Assembly: GCF_018873765.1 (NCBI RefSeq)
Contig: NC_057922.1
Location: 10,305,563-10,369,562 of the forward strand
Reading direction: 5' to 3'
DNA length: 64,000 nt
Source of the DNA: Telopea speciosissima
Taxonomy: Eukaryota > Streptophyta > Magnoliopsida > Proteales > Proteaceae
Of this stretch, positions 19,385 through 34,300 are shown one piece after another. Positions within the stretch are counted from its first letter, which is position 1. Each line of letters begins with the position of its first letter. The notes below the pieces were generated by a model. The model searched no databases. It was not told where the DNA came from and saw nothing but the letters and a program-made list of their open reading frames with translations. The position numbers were made by a program, and so were the translations under genes.

Positions 19385-22300
19385 TTAGCTGGTTGCTTGT
19401 GCAGTCACGAGATTGGAGATCTCTTGATCAGTTTCAGCCAAGTTGGATGTCAGCATATTTTGCCTTTTCTGCTCTTGAGCGTTCCTTCGATTGGCTTCAA
19501 GAATAATGAGGAGAGCAGTAATGTCTGCAGGACTTACCCCACCCACTCTACTTGCTTGCCCTATGGTTTGTGGTCGGACCTGAAAGGTTGATGATATACC
19601 ATATGACTGATCAGAAGAAATCACTGAATAATTTTCCCAGGTTAACACAAAGAATGAAGAAAACACAGTTACAAAAAATTCCCACAATAATCTCCCTTGT
19701 CAACAACAATGTTCTCTCTAAAATAACTCAATGTTTCTATTGCCTTTTCCCATGGGCCAAGAATGTGAGCTGACCAAGATATAAGAAAGAATGATAAAAA
19801 ACAAGGACAAGTGGAGAAAGCACAGAAAGGAGGGAAAAGGAAACTAATCCCTAGTTCCACATGGCAGAAAATTAGTTCCTTTAGAGAGAACGCACGGCTA
19901 AGACTGTCAGCACTAAGCAACCAAGTACTCTTGTTGCAGAGTCCTCGACAAGATTGAACTCCCCCAGCCCAAGTTTATGGGCTCTTGAGCTGTAGTTGGG
20001 GATCCTCCTTCCTCAAGTAAAGCTTGGTTGAAGGTTTGTTAATTTTTGAGTGAGCAGATTCGTGTATTCAAGAGAATGGGAATTTGCAACACATAAATCT
20101 CAGAAAGGTAACATATATCTAGAATGTGTCCATGTAACGATAATTTACAGTACAGGGAAATGATCTTGATACGCAAGATGACAAATATATAGAGTCAAAA
20201 ACAATAAATAAATATCGCGACACTATTTTTGTCATCTCAGAGATCAAGGTTATTATCCCTCATATATATGCTGTCTTAACATAAAATCAGCCATATGTAA
20301 TATAAGATCATGTATGTCATAGGTGGGAGATTTTACATATTCATCATAGTGATGGGAGTTTTCAAGGCCTGAAAATGGAAGAAAGATCTCTTAGAAGTAG
20401 AACATGCATCAAGAACCAGGTCGGGCATGCTAATTCAACATCACCAAGACAGCACTCATGTTATCCCTTTCTCAATGTACTTTTCAGGGTAGTCGTATAA
20501 CTATGACATAGGGATGTCTCTGTGTGTTGACATAAGAACTGTCTCTCTACACCCATCCATTCAAATTTTCTGAAAGCATACAAAAGCTTTAGGTGGCTCC
20601 AAATAATGGCGCAGTTGGGCGCCCAGCAATGATGCCAATGAATGGAGCCCGATGCACCAACTTTTTATATATAGTAAAATGATGACTACTCCCTTTCCCT
20701 TCACAATGGCATAGTAATTTATGATCCTAACAGATGTTCCAAATCACAAATTACAATTTTTCATCATTTATGAGATAATTGGATTTTCCATTGCCACATA
20801 CCTTGGAAAGCTTTTCGCGTGCTTCCAAAGACAAAGTTGTCATTGCATAGTAATCCAGGTTCTCCGGAAGTGGCTTATGCTGTTGATGAACCATCTATAA
20901 GTAGAGAAGTACCAAAACTGAAAGTTATATCTATCCCTTCCATGGGGAGAAAAGAAAATTATAACTTGTTCTACTAGATGCCATAAAAAAGACCAATTCC
21001 TGCAATTGTAGAACTAATGAACATTGCAAAGAGGAGGTATGAAAGGGCATAACCCCCAATAGAATGAATTCATAATCAGATTACCACCCTACCTTTTGGA
21101 GTTGGAGCTGCTGCCGCATAATGAAGCCCTCATACTTGATATCAATTTCTACGCATTCTTTTTCTGCCCGAGACAGCAGATCATTTCCAAAACCATGTTT
21201 ATCAAGAACTTTATATTGTATGTGTGGTTTCTTTAAAAGACTCTCTAGAGTTGATGAGTCTTTCACTGGTTGACCAGACAACAGAGTGACATCAGCCACC
21301 AAATCACCCCCTGGAAGATACACAAAGGTCAGCAACTAAGGGGTTTCAGGAAATGCAAATATATAAATCTCCGAAGTCAATAACTGACACTATATCCCAC
21401 AAGGCACACCAATCAGTTCCTCTTTTTTTTTGTGGCTGTCCTTCCTTTTTGCCGTTTTGGTATATGGCACAACTCTTAGATTAGCACTTCTAAGATTTAA
21501 CACAACTAAAATGCTAATAACCTGAAATCCTCACAGCCTTCAATCGCTTTTTCTCCTCTAAAATTTGGGCTTGCTTGTCCTGGTAAAGTTTCCACCGTCT
21601 ATCGTCAATCAAACCTATCTCTCGTCCCAGAGGTGTGAGACGGCTATCAGCATTATCAGCACGAAGAAGTAATCTGAACTCTGAGCGACTACACAGAAGG
21701 CAAAAGAGTTGTGAGAGATAATATTGACAGTCTTAAGGCAAAAAGAAGGGAAAACAATAAAAATGCATAAAACAGTCAATGCTCAAAACTCACCTTCCTA
21801 TTCTTAGCAGTCTCCTCTCTCCCTTCCACCCCTCTCCCCCCAAAAAAAAAAATAAAAAAAAAAATAAAAATCTTCATCACTCTCTGACGCTAAGTATGCT
21901 CTGTTTCTGCCATTAAGGCTTTGAAGCGAGATGGAGTACTGTGTTTTATTAGTTCCCCTCCCCCAACAACATGAAGGGCTGGATTGCATATCTGGACCAT
22001 CCATCATACAGTCGGTCAATCCACTTTTTTATGTTCGAACAAGTGAGTCACCAGGGATGCTGATGCAGCTCCAGCAACCTGACCGATTTGATAATGATCC
22101 TTAAAACCATGCTCGTCAGCCTATGGTAGTTTGTGTTACACTATTACCACACATAATTATCATAGAGAAAAATAAATTTGAGTAAGAACAAGCATTCAAA
22201 TTTACACAGTTCAACCACATTAGGGCTCAGTATATGGCAGAAGACAATCAAGGAAAACTTCCAGTAAGGAGATACACACTTACACACCTTGAAACTTTTA

Positions 22301-25300
22301 TGTGAAAAATTGTTGGACAAACAGTATGCCAAACGGGAGAAAAAAAAAGAGTACTGCCAAAGCAAATCCTAGTTATACTAGAAAATAAAAATAGGAGTGA
22401 ATTTCATAAAAAAAAAAGAGGAGTGAATCCAATTTGAAAGACTCCCATAGCTGAGAGAGAAAATCAACAAATTTCCAAGAGTTATGCCTTACAGCTATGT
22501 ACAAGAAGCAAAATAGCAAGGACTATTAGGCTGATACTTGCCACATGGAAACTGGAAAGTGGAATCTCTGGTGAAACATGTGAATCGGTTCTTTTTATTC
22601 CAATTCTTTTCCCTGGATTGCCACTGGGCTTCCACATTAAAACATTAATTTTGCTACCCATCCAGTTTTGTCTACCCAACAAACCTGGTGTCTTTCTTAA
22701 ATATTAAATCAGATTTATAAAATCAAGAAACTACAGAAAGAGACAGAACATCATCAGCCACCAAGTGCCGCATAAACAACAATGCAAGTAGCAGGACATG
22801 AATCATCCTGATGAATGTGGCCATAATTTTATTGTTTCATGACAAACTTTGTCAACCAATAACATTAGCATCATCAATCCAAATAATTACAAAAATGTAT
22901 TCATTGCCACATGACTAGGAGACAACTCATAATACCTTGTTAACATGCGGTAAGGCTCCCGAAGATCTTTTGTAACAAGATCATCAATTAATGTCCCGAT
23001 GTAACTGCTTTCCCTCTCAAGAACAATGACAGGCTTTCCATCTGAATGCTTGGCTGCATTAATGCCAGCAATAATACCCTGTTTAAAAGAAATATTAAAA
23101 CTGAGACAGCTGCATGTTGGACAGATGGGAAGGCAAAACAGCTACCACCAATGGCTTTATAGGGCTAGCTAAGAGTTATTGGGATATACTTTGCATTCAT
23201 GTATCAAAACTACTGAGACAGCAAAGTAGGTTATAGTTTTACAAAAAACAAGATATATAGCCAGAGCAGGAAAGATCATAACGTGTGAAAAAAAAAAAGC
23301 ACCTGAGCAGCAGCTTCTTCATAACCAGTTGTTCCATTTATCTGACCAGAGAAAAAAAGTCCTTCAAATTTCTTGGTCATTAGGGATCTGGAGCACTGAT
23401 GAGCGGGCAAGAAATCATATTCGACAGCATAAGCAGGTCTAAGCATTGAACAATTCTCAAGTCCAGGTAACGTTCTCAAGAGTGGTAACTGCAGCCTTTC
23501 AGGTAAACCTGTTGAGAAGCCCTATTCAGGAAGTAAATAATATCATTTAAAGTTAAAATGATATACTAGGTAAATTGCATCATACATGATGAAAGAACAG
23601 CTAGACTTTTGGAATTTGACCACGTCTCATTAGAAATTTAGAAGACATGAGTTGAAATAAGAATGTAATTCAACTGTAATACAGGCCTAATAAGGAACCA
23701 AAGACATAAGATCCTGGGGGGCTCTACTAGAGTCACTTCTGATTGAGTTTAACTACTGTGGTGTAGAAACACTCCTGAAATGCTATCTTCTCTATGGGTT
23801 CAAAATCCAAATATCAATTCATGAGTATCTTGTATAACAAAAGGACTAGGGAAAAAGCAAAAAGACTTTAGTAGTTCGAAGAGAGACAGTGAAAGTGACA
23901 AAAAAGGGCCTTGAAAAATATCCACCCATGAAAATAGCCTGAAATCATGATGCATCTGCACTATCGTTGATAATATTATGGGGCTTCAGAGGCCTCAAAG
24001 CACATTACATGATATAGATAAGGTTTTGTCGAAACAACACCTCTGGGGGTGTCATCCAACTTTGTAACCTGACTTTTTTGGACACCTACTTTATTCGTTG
24101 ATGGGTTATGGAAGCATGGGCAAGAAAGGTATTTTCTCTTATCATTTGAAACCTGCCTGAATGCCATTTTGTTCAGTAACAAGGTCAGAAATGAAAATTC
24201 ATTCTCAGCAGCAGTGTGAGATTTTTGTCATCTCCATGTTACGAAATCTCCTCCTCCTTTCAACTGAGAGGAGATTTAGGGCTCCGCAGATCAAGTTTGA
24301 AAATCAAAGTCAAAGTTCTCGGGAACTCAACATGGGATTTTAAGCTTGCGCAGTGAAATGAAGCCTTCTAATCATATCTTCGTGAACTGGAGAGGGGCAA
24401 CATTGATAGATCTGCATACAAGGGCTAGATCCCATAGGTTGGTCTCATCCTCGGTGCAGATGCAGTGCATCTGATGAAGAACCTAATAGAGGGGGGATCT
24501 AAAAAAATAATAATAATAACAATAACAAAGAATAGATTGTGATACACACACAGCCCTGCATATGATACGCACTCACGCGGAAACACTATCATGTGGCACT
24601 GAGGGGAGAAATGTGTCGGGGAATCCCATTGCACTTCCCAAAGATTGAATAACTTTAATACCATATTAAAAACCGCCTATCATAAGAGCTCAAACTATTA
24701 AGGTCAACAACAATGTACATCAACAAGATCCCATCTCATTGGAATTGGGTGGGTTTAGGGGAAATAAGTTACAACTCTTTGACACCTCTCGGGGTGTTAA
24801 ACAAATTTTCCCCGTAGATTCTTAACATTACAAAAAAGTCCTGTGATTAGCAACTCTTTTGACACCTCTTGGGGTGTTGAACAGATTTTTGTTATAGACT
24901 CTTAACTTCACAAAAAAGTCCTGTGATTAGCAACTCTTTTGACACCTCTCGGGGTGTTGAACAGATTTTCCCTATAGATTCTTAATGTTATAAAAAATGT
25001 CCTGTGATTAGGAAGGATTATCATGCCTTGATAGGTGTTAATTTTTCATTAGCGGGTTTAGAATAAGCATTGTGAAGGGCTGCAATTAGTTTCAACTTTC
25101 AAGTGAAGATGGTTGGAGTATCTAATTAAGTTGTTAGAAGGGAACAAGACATTATTTCCTTGACATTTGTGCAGAATCTCAGAGAAGCAAAGACGAATAA
25201 TAAAATGTAGTCCAGGGTTGAATGTTTTTGTTCTTTCTCTTTGCTGAATATGTTATACTCTTTTTGTGGGTCCCCCCCCTGAAGAAAGGGAAATTGGGGC

Positions 25301-28300
25301 TTTTGTATTTGCCAGGAATGCTTTAATCAGCAACGAAACGAAAAGTTCCATTGAGGCGTTGATACAAGATAAGATGTCAGTCTGTACAAAATATACAGAA
25401 TGCTTTACAAAAGATACAAAAAAGTACAGACAAAGCAGAAAAGCGTATTTGAAAATGTCAAAAGAGCACCATCTTCCCCCCCCCCCCCCCCCATCTTGGC
25501 CACCCCAAAAGCATAGCATCTACAAGATCCTTGTATATCTTCATAATAGCCCACAGAACAGAGGATATGGTGAAAGTTGGATGTGTAAAAAGGACAAGAA
25601 GAAGGCCTAAAATGACTTGGGAAAATAGCAAGTGAAGACATAAGCACAGAAGTTGTGAAGTGATAGAAGATATGGCTAATATAGTGGATGGTACAACAGG
25701 GTTGCTCCAAGCAGTTGTGATAAGGTTTGGTCTGAGTCGGTATATGCATATAAGAGAACAAATGGCTCAGTCTATACAGTATATAGCTTTAGAAAGCTAC
25801 TTAGTGAAGCGATTTCTTTTAAGCCACCTTAGAAATACAGTATATAGCTTTAGAAAGCTACTTAGTGAAGCGATTTCTTTTAAGCCACCTTAGACTGAAG
25901 TGGCTTTCCATTCAATTATGCAAAATCAATTAAAATGTTCATTTACATTTAAAATTCTTACAGAAATATAATGTTACATGGTTTCCTTCTTTGTGAAAAG
26001 TTACAAACAAGAGAATTGAAAGATAAAGAAAGGATATTCACACATAGTTATTAAGGCGGGAAGGCGACCATGGGTTTTTAGAGGGTAAAAATTCAAGGCG
26101 ACACCGCCATGGTGGCAAGGCGCTCGCCATGGCACCCAAGGCGTCCAAGGCGACCAAGGAACCTGAACGCCATGGCAACGCCTTGATAACTATGTAATCA
26201 CGTGCATTCTCTCTTTTATTCTGGACTTAGCTCTCCTTTGCTAGGAAATTATAGTTAGACCCAATGAAGTTTGGCACAAGTTTCACCACTCATGGACTTT
26301 CGACCATTTTATCGTTTCTAGTTCTTGTACATTTCCATGTACACGAGAAAATCTTTAAGGACAGAAATGTCAAATAAACCTTACAGGTAGGGATGGCAAT
26401 CGGGCAGATTAAACTAGAAACAGAATTTAACGACCCCAAAAAATAGAACAATTTAAAGGTTTATGATGTTAATATGGATAGAAAGTCAGTAAACAGTAAG
26501 CAATCAAAAAAAGCCATTGACATTTTCTTTCACTTTAAAATGCAAGAAGAAAACCTTCTCTACGGAAAAGAAAATTAAAACCACACCTGCACATAAAGTT
26601 CAGGCACATTTCGGCCTTCAGGTTCCAGGAAAATTTGATGAGAATCTTTATCTTGAAACCTTACTATCTGCAAACAAATAGTCAGCTATTTCAGGATACA
26701 TATACTCATTTTCAAGTAGCTAATATGTGTTATTTTGACTAATACCCTTAAAAGAAAATAGTGGAGTAACAACATACTAATAATGGACATATTTCCATCA
26801 CAAGATATCCTTATTTTCCAGATACATTAACAGAGGTGATTTCACTCTGACACTAGAGCAATGTTATAGCTAACAACTGCTTTGACATTTAAAAAATAAG
26901 ATAAAAATAATTTTAGTACAGAGAACCTAGGGATATGGGCAGTGGTTTTCAGAGCTGAAACATTCAGATACATACAAGTTCATATATAGTGCTCCAGACA
27001 TCCATGAAATAAATCTAATATGTATGGCCTGGAAGACTGTGAAAACATGTCAACTAATACAAGTAGCATAATCTGGAATTATTTAGACACGGGCAGGACA
27101 GGAACTCAGGAAGAATGAAATTAGTTGCAATAAAAATGCTGGGACACCCTCTTCTCCCCCCCCCCCCCCAACAATAATTTCTTCCATAGAAGAAAAAGAT
27201 AAAGCAAAACATGAAGAGTTTTTGATGCAGTATCTAGGTCCATTCTGAGTTTAGACTAACCCGCAGTTCAAGGGATAATTAGAAAGAATCCAATGAGGAA
27301 AAGAAAAAGAGGAGCAAATATAAACAATCAAAACCCATGACAATGGCACTTTATCCAACCTGAATCTGCCAAAGAGAGCAATATGAACAATCAAAAAGAA
27401 AAATAATAAATGGTCACAATTTATTGGAATCTGCCACAGGTTTACCTAATTCAATGCTAACCCATTCTAGACCAAAACAAAGAATCCATTAGGGTTGGGC
27501 AGAGTGAGAACTCACATAACCTGGCCAATGCTGTCCATAGTAATTGTAATTCAACAGAACCTCATTCATACTCTAAGGACTGGGAAAATATACTTCTGTC
27601 CTCTGCCCTCGCTTGGTGTCAGGTATCGAAAGGACATTATATATTAAAGTATTGATAATGAGAAAAGACTAGAACTAAGAGAACATAAACAACCAAATGT
27701 ACCTTGTCTTCAATAGAAGGGCAATATCTAGGCCCTTTAGCTTCAACCCATCCTCCATAAGTTGGGGTTTCATGCAAGTTCTCTTTAATAAGACGGTGTG
27801 TGTCTTTTGTGGTACGTGTCAAATAGCAGCACATCTGTTCCCTTTCTATGTGAAAGTCAGGATCATAACTAAACCAATTGACCTGTTTAAGAGCACTTTC
27901 CATTCAGAAGGTAACAATAAAATTTTATAGATTAATCATCACTAAAAGAAAAGGGTAAATATGTCTTAGGTTGGTCTTGAATGGTCTGTCAACCACAGCA
28001 TATTTTCTTTCAATGGTTTACTACATCATGGCCTTGAGTTTCTATGAGGCTACTACATACTAAAGTAGTGACTTCTACCTCAAACAAAATGGAAGCTTAT
28101 CTGGCAACAATTAAGAGTTTTGGGCAGGATCCACACCTGTGCATGTTCCATCCCGACGTGGGATTAACCAAATTATTAAGAACTACTGCAAATTTACATC
28201 ACTAACGAGAATAGATAAAAGAACCTCTTCATCTCCATGTTGGGGTTCCAATCCTGAGAAATCTACAGTACGATAGTCAACACGTGCAGGAGTTCCAGTT

Positions 28301-31300
28301 TTCAATCGATCAATTTCAAACCCTAGCAGTTGTAAATTCTCAGTAAGCCCATGAGATGCTGATTCACCAGCTCGCCCTGCAGGCAGAGACTCTCTTCCAA
28401 CCCAAATTTTACCACTCATAAAAGTGCCAGTTGTGAGAATAACAGAAGGCGCATAGAAATCCATTCCAAAGAATGTCCGAACACCTTCCACATTGTCATT
28501 CTTGCCTAGTATAATATCAGTTACCATGCCCTCTCTAATAGAAAGATTTGGAGTGCTGAAACAATTGGTAAATAACAATAGTTAGAATACGGAAGGTGTC
28601 CATAACATTTGTCGGGGAGGTTGTCTGAAATAGAGACAAAATTATAGTGGAGAGTTAACATCACGTGCATCTAATGGATCACAGATAAATCATATCCACT
28701 GTTGTCAGATCACGTACAGATTAAAACAACGAAGATAAATCATTGAACCCTCCTCCCGAAAAAACAGATTAATATCCCATCAAGCCGGTATGTTGATAAT
28801 AACTTAAGCTATTTTTCAATCCGAAACTCTTATTACTTATTAGACTGTGGCAAACACATTATGTTGAAATGACATGTAGAAAGAAAAATCATGAGCACAA
28901 GTAAAATTTAATTTCGGATGATTAGCTTTTCATTTACTATAATTGCTTACAAGTTTGGGGAAATTGTAGATCAGATAATGAATTGGAAACTTTTAATTAT
29001 TACAGCTAAAATATATAATTTTTAAGGGAAACAATGTAAAATGGACTTTCTTGAAACCTCCCTTGCGTTGAAACAATGTTTGATACATAAACATTGAGTA
29101 AATGCATCACAGATCCATTTACACCATTTTAGATGATTCCTGAAACAGAACTTGAGGGAAGAGGGTTTTAGCACCAGTTACTACTTCTGCCATATGGAGG
29201 GGTGCTTTGGTCATTTTCTAGATTGGCTACATGTTAAATCTAATGGGCAGTGGCCCAACATATACAGGGCTCTTCAACTTGTTTCTTTAATGGTCCACAT
29301 TTTCACCCCAAAAAAAAATCAACTTCTCTAATAATTTTCAAAGCATTATTTTGACGCGTTGCATAGTCGGAACTATTGAATATTAACAAACCACCAGAAG
29401 ATGATGTGGACAACATGTCAATGCAATTGTAATCTCTGGAAACAATGTAGATGTCTATGAGGTTCTTAATTAATTTAAGTTCTTCTCTCTTTCCATAAAA
29501 AAAAAAACAAAAAAAAAACATGCCAATGTAATTTGAGTTCTAATCAAATTGCCATGTGGCAGCATAGCCACCATTCTTGAAAATGCATCCCTATAACTTA
29601 GATACTAAACCTAATATATGCATTACAATCTGGATTTGGCTGCATAAAATATGAAATTTACATTTTAAAAATACTGATTCTTTTTAGTTATAATCTTCGT
29701 AGAAATGTATAAAAAAATAAAATAAAGAATTTTTTGTTTAAAAGTTAAAACATAGACATGAGTCAACAAAGATTAAGCAACCTTTTCAATATCACAAAGG
29801 AAATGTAACTTTCCCGTAATAATGCATGAAGATCCCCACATTGATCATAATTTGATGAAATATTGAGCAAACATAACAATCTATCAGACCTTCTAGTTAG
29901 GAAGAAAGTGGGACTTTAAGGGAGACACTAATACGATGTGGAATGAGGTGACTACTTTTATTAAAAAGGTTGGTAAATATATCCTAGGCAAATCAAAAGG
30001 AAAATGCCATTCCTTTAGAGAGACTTGGTGGTGGAATAATGAGATTCAAGCAGCCATTAAGACTAAGAAAGTTAGTTTTAAGGCATGGCAAAGGACTAAG
30101 GATGTAGAGGATCTAAATAGGTATATTTGCCAGAAATGAAGCTAAGAATGTTGTGGGAAAAACAAGGGTGAAGAAATATGAAGATCTTTATAACAATCTG
30201 AGCATAAAGGAAGGAGAAAAAGATATCTATAAGATAGCCAAAATGAGGGAAAGGATGAGTAGAGATCTCAACTAGGTTAGATGTATTAAAAGTAAAGATG
30301 GTAAAGTACTGATAAGGGATGAGGACATTAAGGAGAGATAGAAAGATTACTTTTACAGTCAACTAAATGAAGATATTTTGAGTAATAGTGTCCCGGAAGA
30401 CTGCATTACCCATTAAGACACCAAATATCGTAGATATGTATGAAAAATTATAGTGTCTGAACTAAAAGATGCTTTAAGAAGGATGAAAGTAGGCAAGACA
30501 CAAGGCCCTGATGAGGTCCCAATAGAGTGTTGAAGAGCTTATGAATCTGTGGTTTATCTTTGGCTAATCAAGCTGTTTAATAAGATTATGAGCACAAAGA
30601 AAAAGCCAGATGGATGGAGGAGAAGCATTGTGGTTCCGATTTACAAAAATAAAAGTGATATTCAAAGCTGCAATAACTATAGAGACATAAAGCTAATGAG
30701 TCATACTATGAAATTATGGGAGATGATTATTAAACCCATCCGAGATAAGAAACTTCTATTACGGAGAACCAATTTGGTTTTATGCCAGGAAGATCCACGA
30801 CAGAAGTTATTTACTTACTTAGGAGACTCATGGAAAGATTTAGAGATTGCAAGTAGGATCTCCATATGGTCTTTATTGACCTAGAAAAAGCTTATGACAG
30901 AGCCCCCAGAGAGTTAATCTAAAAAGTACTAGAGAAGAGAAGTGTCTCAAGTAAATATGTTGACATAATTAAAGATATGTAAGATGGTGTGGTGACTAGT
31001 GTAAGAACTTGGGGGGGGGGGTCAAGGTAGTGAATTCCTAATTAGAATTGGATGACATCAATGATTAGCTTTAAGCCCTTATTTGTTTGCGCTTATCATG
31101 GATGATTTAACTAGAGACATTCAAGATGAGGTTCCTTGGTGTATGCTTTTAGCTGATGATATTATTTGGTGGATGAGGCAAGAGCAAGGATTAACGCCAA
31201 GTTGGAGTTATGGAGATCAACCTTGGAATCAAAAGGTTTTAAGATAAGTATAACGAAGGCAGAGTATATGGTGTGTAACTTTAGTTACACTAGGATGGAT

Positions 31301-34300
31301 AATGAGGTGGTGAAAGTTGATGAGAGGGAGATTTTGTAAAGTGATTATTTTAGGTATTTGGGCTCAATCATAGATAAAGAAGGTAATATAGAGGATGATG
31401 TTTCATGGAGAATTAAAATAGGATGAATGAAGTGGAGAGGTGCATTCGCAGTGTTTTGTGATTGACGTGTCCCTTTAAAACTTAAAGGAAAATTTTATAG
31501 GATAGTCATACGACCCGCTATGATGTATGGTGCGGAATGTTGGGCAGTTAAGAAGCATCATGTAGATAAACTCAGTGTAGCAGAGATGAGGATGTTGAGA
31601 TGGATGTGTGGCAAAACTAGGAAGGATATAGTAAGGAATGATCATATTAGAGCTGATTCGAGAGTAACTCTAATACATTTTAAGCTATGAAAAAGTTGTT
31701 TGAGGTGGCATGGCCATGTTCAATGAAGGCCTTTGGATGCTCCAGTTTGGAGGAGTGATTTTCAGATTGAAGGAACTAAAAGAACTAGGGGCAGACCTAA
31801 AATGACCCTAGGAGAAGTGGTGAGGAAAGACATGCCTAGCTTAGGTCTTGTAACAAGTATGACCTCGAATAGAGCTGATTGGAGGACAAAGATCCATGTG
31901 GTCGACCCCATTTAGTTGGGATAAGGCTGAGTTGTTGTTGTACTGAGTAGGCACATGATTGTATTCATGTTTGTTTGTGCCAGTGGATTGAAAGCTGATA
32001 AGATTTTTTTTTGACCTTGTACTCCAACCTTAGAACTTCAACCCTTGATAATGTGCATATCAAGACCACCAAGTCTGAGGTAGTTCCTTTAGCCAGTGAT
32101 GCGCGTACCCAGTGCACAAGGCTCCCACCACTGCGGGGTCTGGGGAGGGTCATAATGTACACAGCCTTACCCCTGCTTTTGCAGAGAGGATGTTTCCAGA
32201 CTCGAACCTATGACCACTTGGTCACAATGGAGCAACCTTACCGTTGCACCCAAGGGTACCATGATCTCATGCTAAAATCATTAAGCATTAAAAGCTATGG
32301 ATATTTTTATTCGCAATACAAAAATAGCTTCACATAGAAAAACTCGAAGAAAAAGAGAACAATTAATGACACATAATAGAAAAGTATAGAACAATTAAGC
32401 AAATAAAATTGCCTTTCCACAATTTTCTTCATTTCCATCGCATATTCCCTCTTATCAGTTTGTGCACGTAGTGCCTGAACAGCAGGCCCTCTTGAGAGGT
32501 TGAGAACGCGTTTTTGTAAGTAACATCTGCAATGCAAGGGGAAAACAAGGATTCCATCATTAGGAGTATGGCTAACAAATAAACATTAGTCAAATGGAAT
32601 AAAAGTTTAATATTTCCAAAAAAAAAAAATCTACTATCAACAGCATCTCTTACTTTCTTTATTTTTTTTTTTTACTAAGAATTATTACCTACTCCGACAA
32701 AATGCTAAATGCCAAACATGAGAGAGAGAGAGATGGTAAAATTGAAAGGGGGGTCAGTCTGAATCTTAAGTATCAGGTTGTAAGAGTGTAGAATTTTTTA
32801 ATGAAAAAACAAGTAAAAAATAGCAATAAAATTCTAATGAATAGAATAATACAAAGCATTCAACGATCCACCCTACAAAGGAAATGAAGGCAATGTCCAT
32901 AACTGTGTTGTATAAACCAATTGAACTATCTAAAGTAAGTGATCCCATCTGCAAAATCAAGGATTCTAGTCTTAAAAGGAAAAAAAAAACGTGTTCATAG
33001 TTCACCAAAGATTTTATGAGAAACTGTCAAAGATCATAAAAACTGATGTCATTATCATGGATCCATCTCGACAGAATCAAAGACAATAACATTTGTTTAT
33101 TCAATATCAAGGGGAAAAGCCATGCATATAATAGAAACCTTGTAAGTAATTCCCAGCTTTATCTCCTCCACCAATTTCTAGTTATGGTTGATAGGTACTT
33201 CTTCAATGGGACACACTTTCTCTACTCACAATCAAAGAAAATGACATTTTTATCTCCACCACCAATTTCTAGTTATGGTTGATAGGTACTTCTTCAATGG
33301 GACACACTTTCTCTACTCACAATCAAAGAAAATGACATTTTTTTCCTGTTCCTTTCCTATCAAAATAGCTTTAGGAAGAGAGGGGAGAGGGGAGAGGGGA
33401 GAGAAAAATTTTACTGTAAAGGGTGGGCTCAGTTCTAGATGAAAGACCAACTACTGATTTTGCTTGCACCATAATATCTTACAATTCAAATCCTAGACAG
33501 TAGAATTTGCACAGAAATGGTCAATTCCTTGGGAAGAATTCAAATTGTGAAAACCTAATTTTATATAGTTTTTAACAACAGCATTTTTTTTCCGGTAGTA
33601 TTAACAACAGCATTTCAATTATGACTTTATTTAACAAATTTATCAGTTCATACTGAAAAAAACAGTTGAAATAGGCTACTTATCACTTACCCGATTGGGG
33701 TAAGCAGTCCTAATTCTATTAGGACTGTCCCCTACCCGATTGGGGAAGTACTCCTAGTCATATTAGGAATTTCCCTCTTTATTCCCTCTTATTTTTCTCT
33801 TTTTTTTATTGTTTTTCTCCCTCAGCCGAGTCCTAGTTTGGTATTCCTAGTTGTACTAGGAATCCCTAATAGGATTAGGACTGAGGTAGATTCCTATTTG
33901 TACTTGGATTCTTTATTATTCAGCTTAATATAAATACAGGGCCTATGTGATCGATTATGATCACTCAAGCATAATATTTCGTGGCTTCTAACATGGTATC
34001 AGAGCCACCTCTGATATGATCTGAAGAGCAGCTCCTCCCCTCAAATTTTCTGGTTCTTCTTCTTCTCCAACTCTCTCGGCTACAGGTCTTCTTCTTCTCC
34101 ACCACTCTCGGACTCTCTCTCTCATTCAGGGCAGCACCTTTGAGGTGATCCAATGAAGGTTTAGCTGCTGCCCTCAATGCCACCTCACTGAAGATTATAT
34201 AAACTTGGGTGTGATCAGAATCTGCCGCAGGTTTCCTCCAAGCCTTGGAGATCGAGCTACTACCTTTTTCAAGCTGGATTTCTGTATTTTTCTTGGAGAT

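Larger units (their letters stand above)
23522..26586. other. MnmG intron 7 (3.1 kb): tandem repeats and a MITE
   Basis: It holds a three-copy 80-bp tandem repeat (24772-25010), a 61-bp duplication (25774-25894), a CATAGTT-type MITE (26042-26195), and a poly-C run at about 25478-25492. I recognise no coding sequence. Confidence 0.65.

Noticed and set aside
24772-25010. Regularly spaced repeats that could suggest a CRISPR array
   Set aside because: This is plant nuclear DNA, the whole 80-bp unit is repeated, and there are no unique spacers.
25478-25492. Long poly-C and poly-G tracts (also near 650, 10970, 27160, 31015, 45845, 47675)
   Set aside because: They look like plain homopolymer expansions; their lengths may be uncertain from sequencing, and nothing else supports a function.
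32210-32258. tRNA-like box A and box B on the minus strand
   Set aside because: They belong to the head of the Au-type SINE that continues to 32099; there is no tRNA fold with acceptor stem or anticodon arm.
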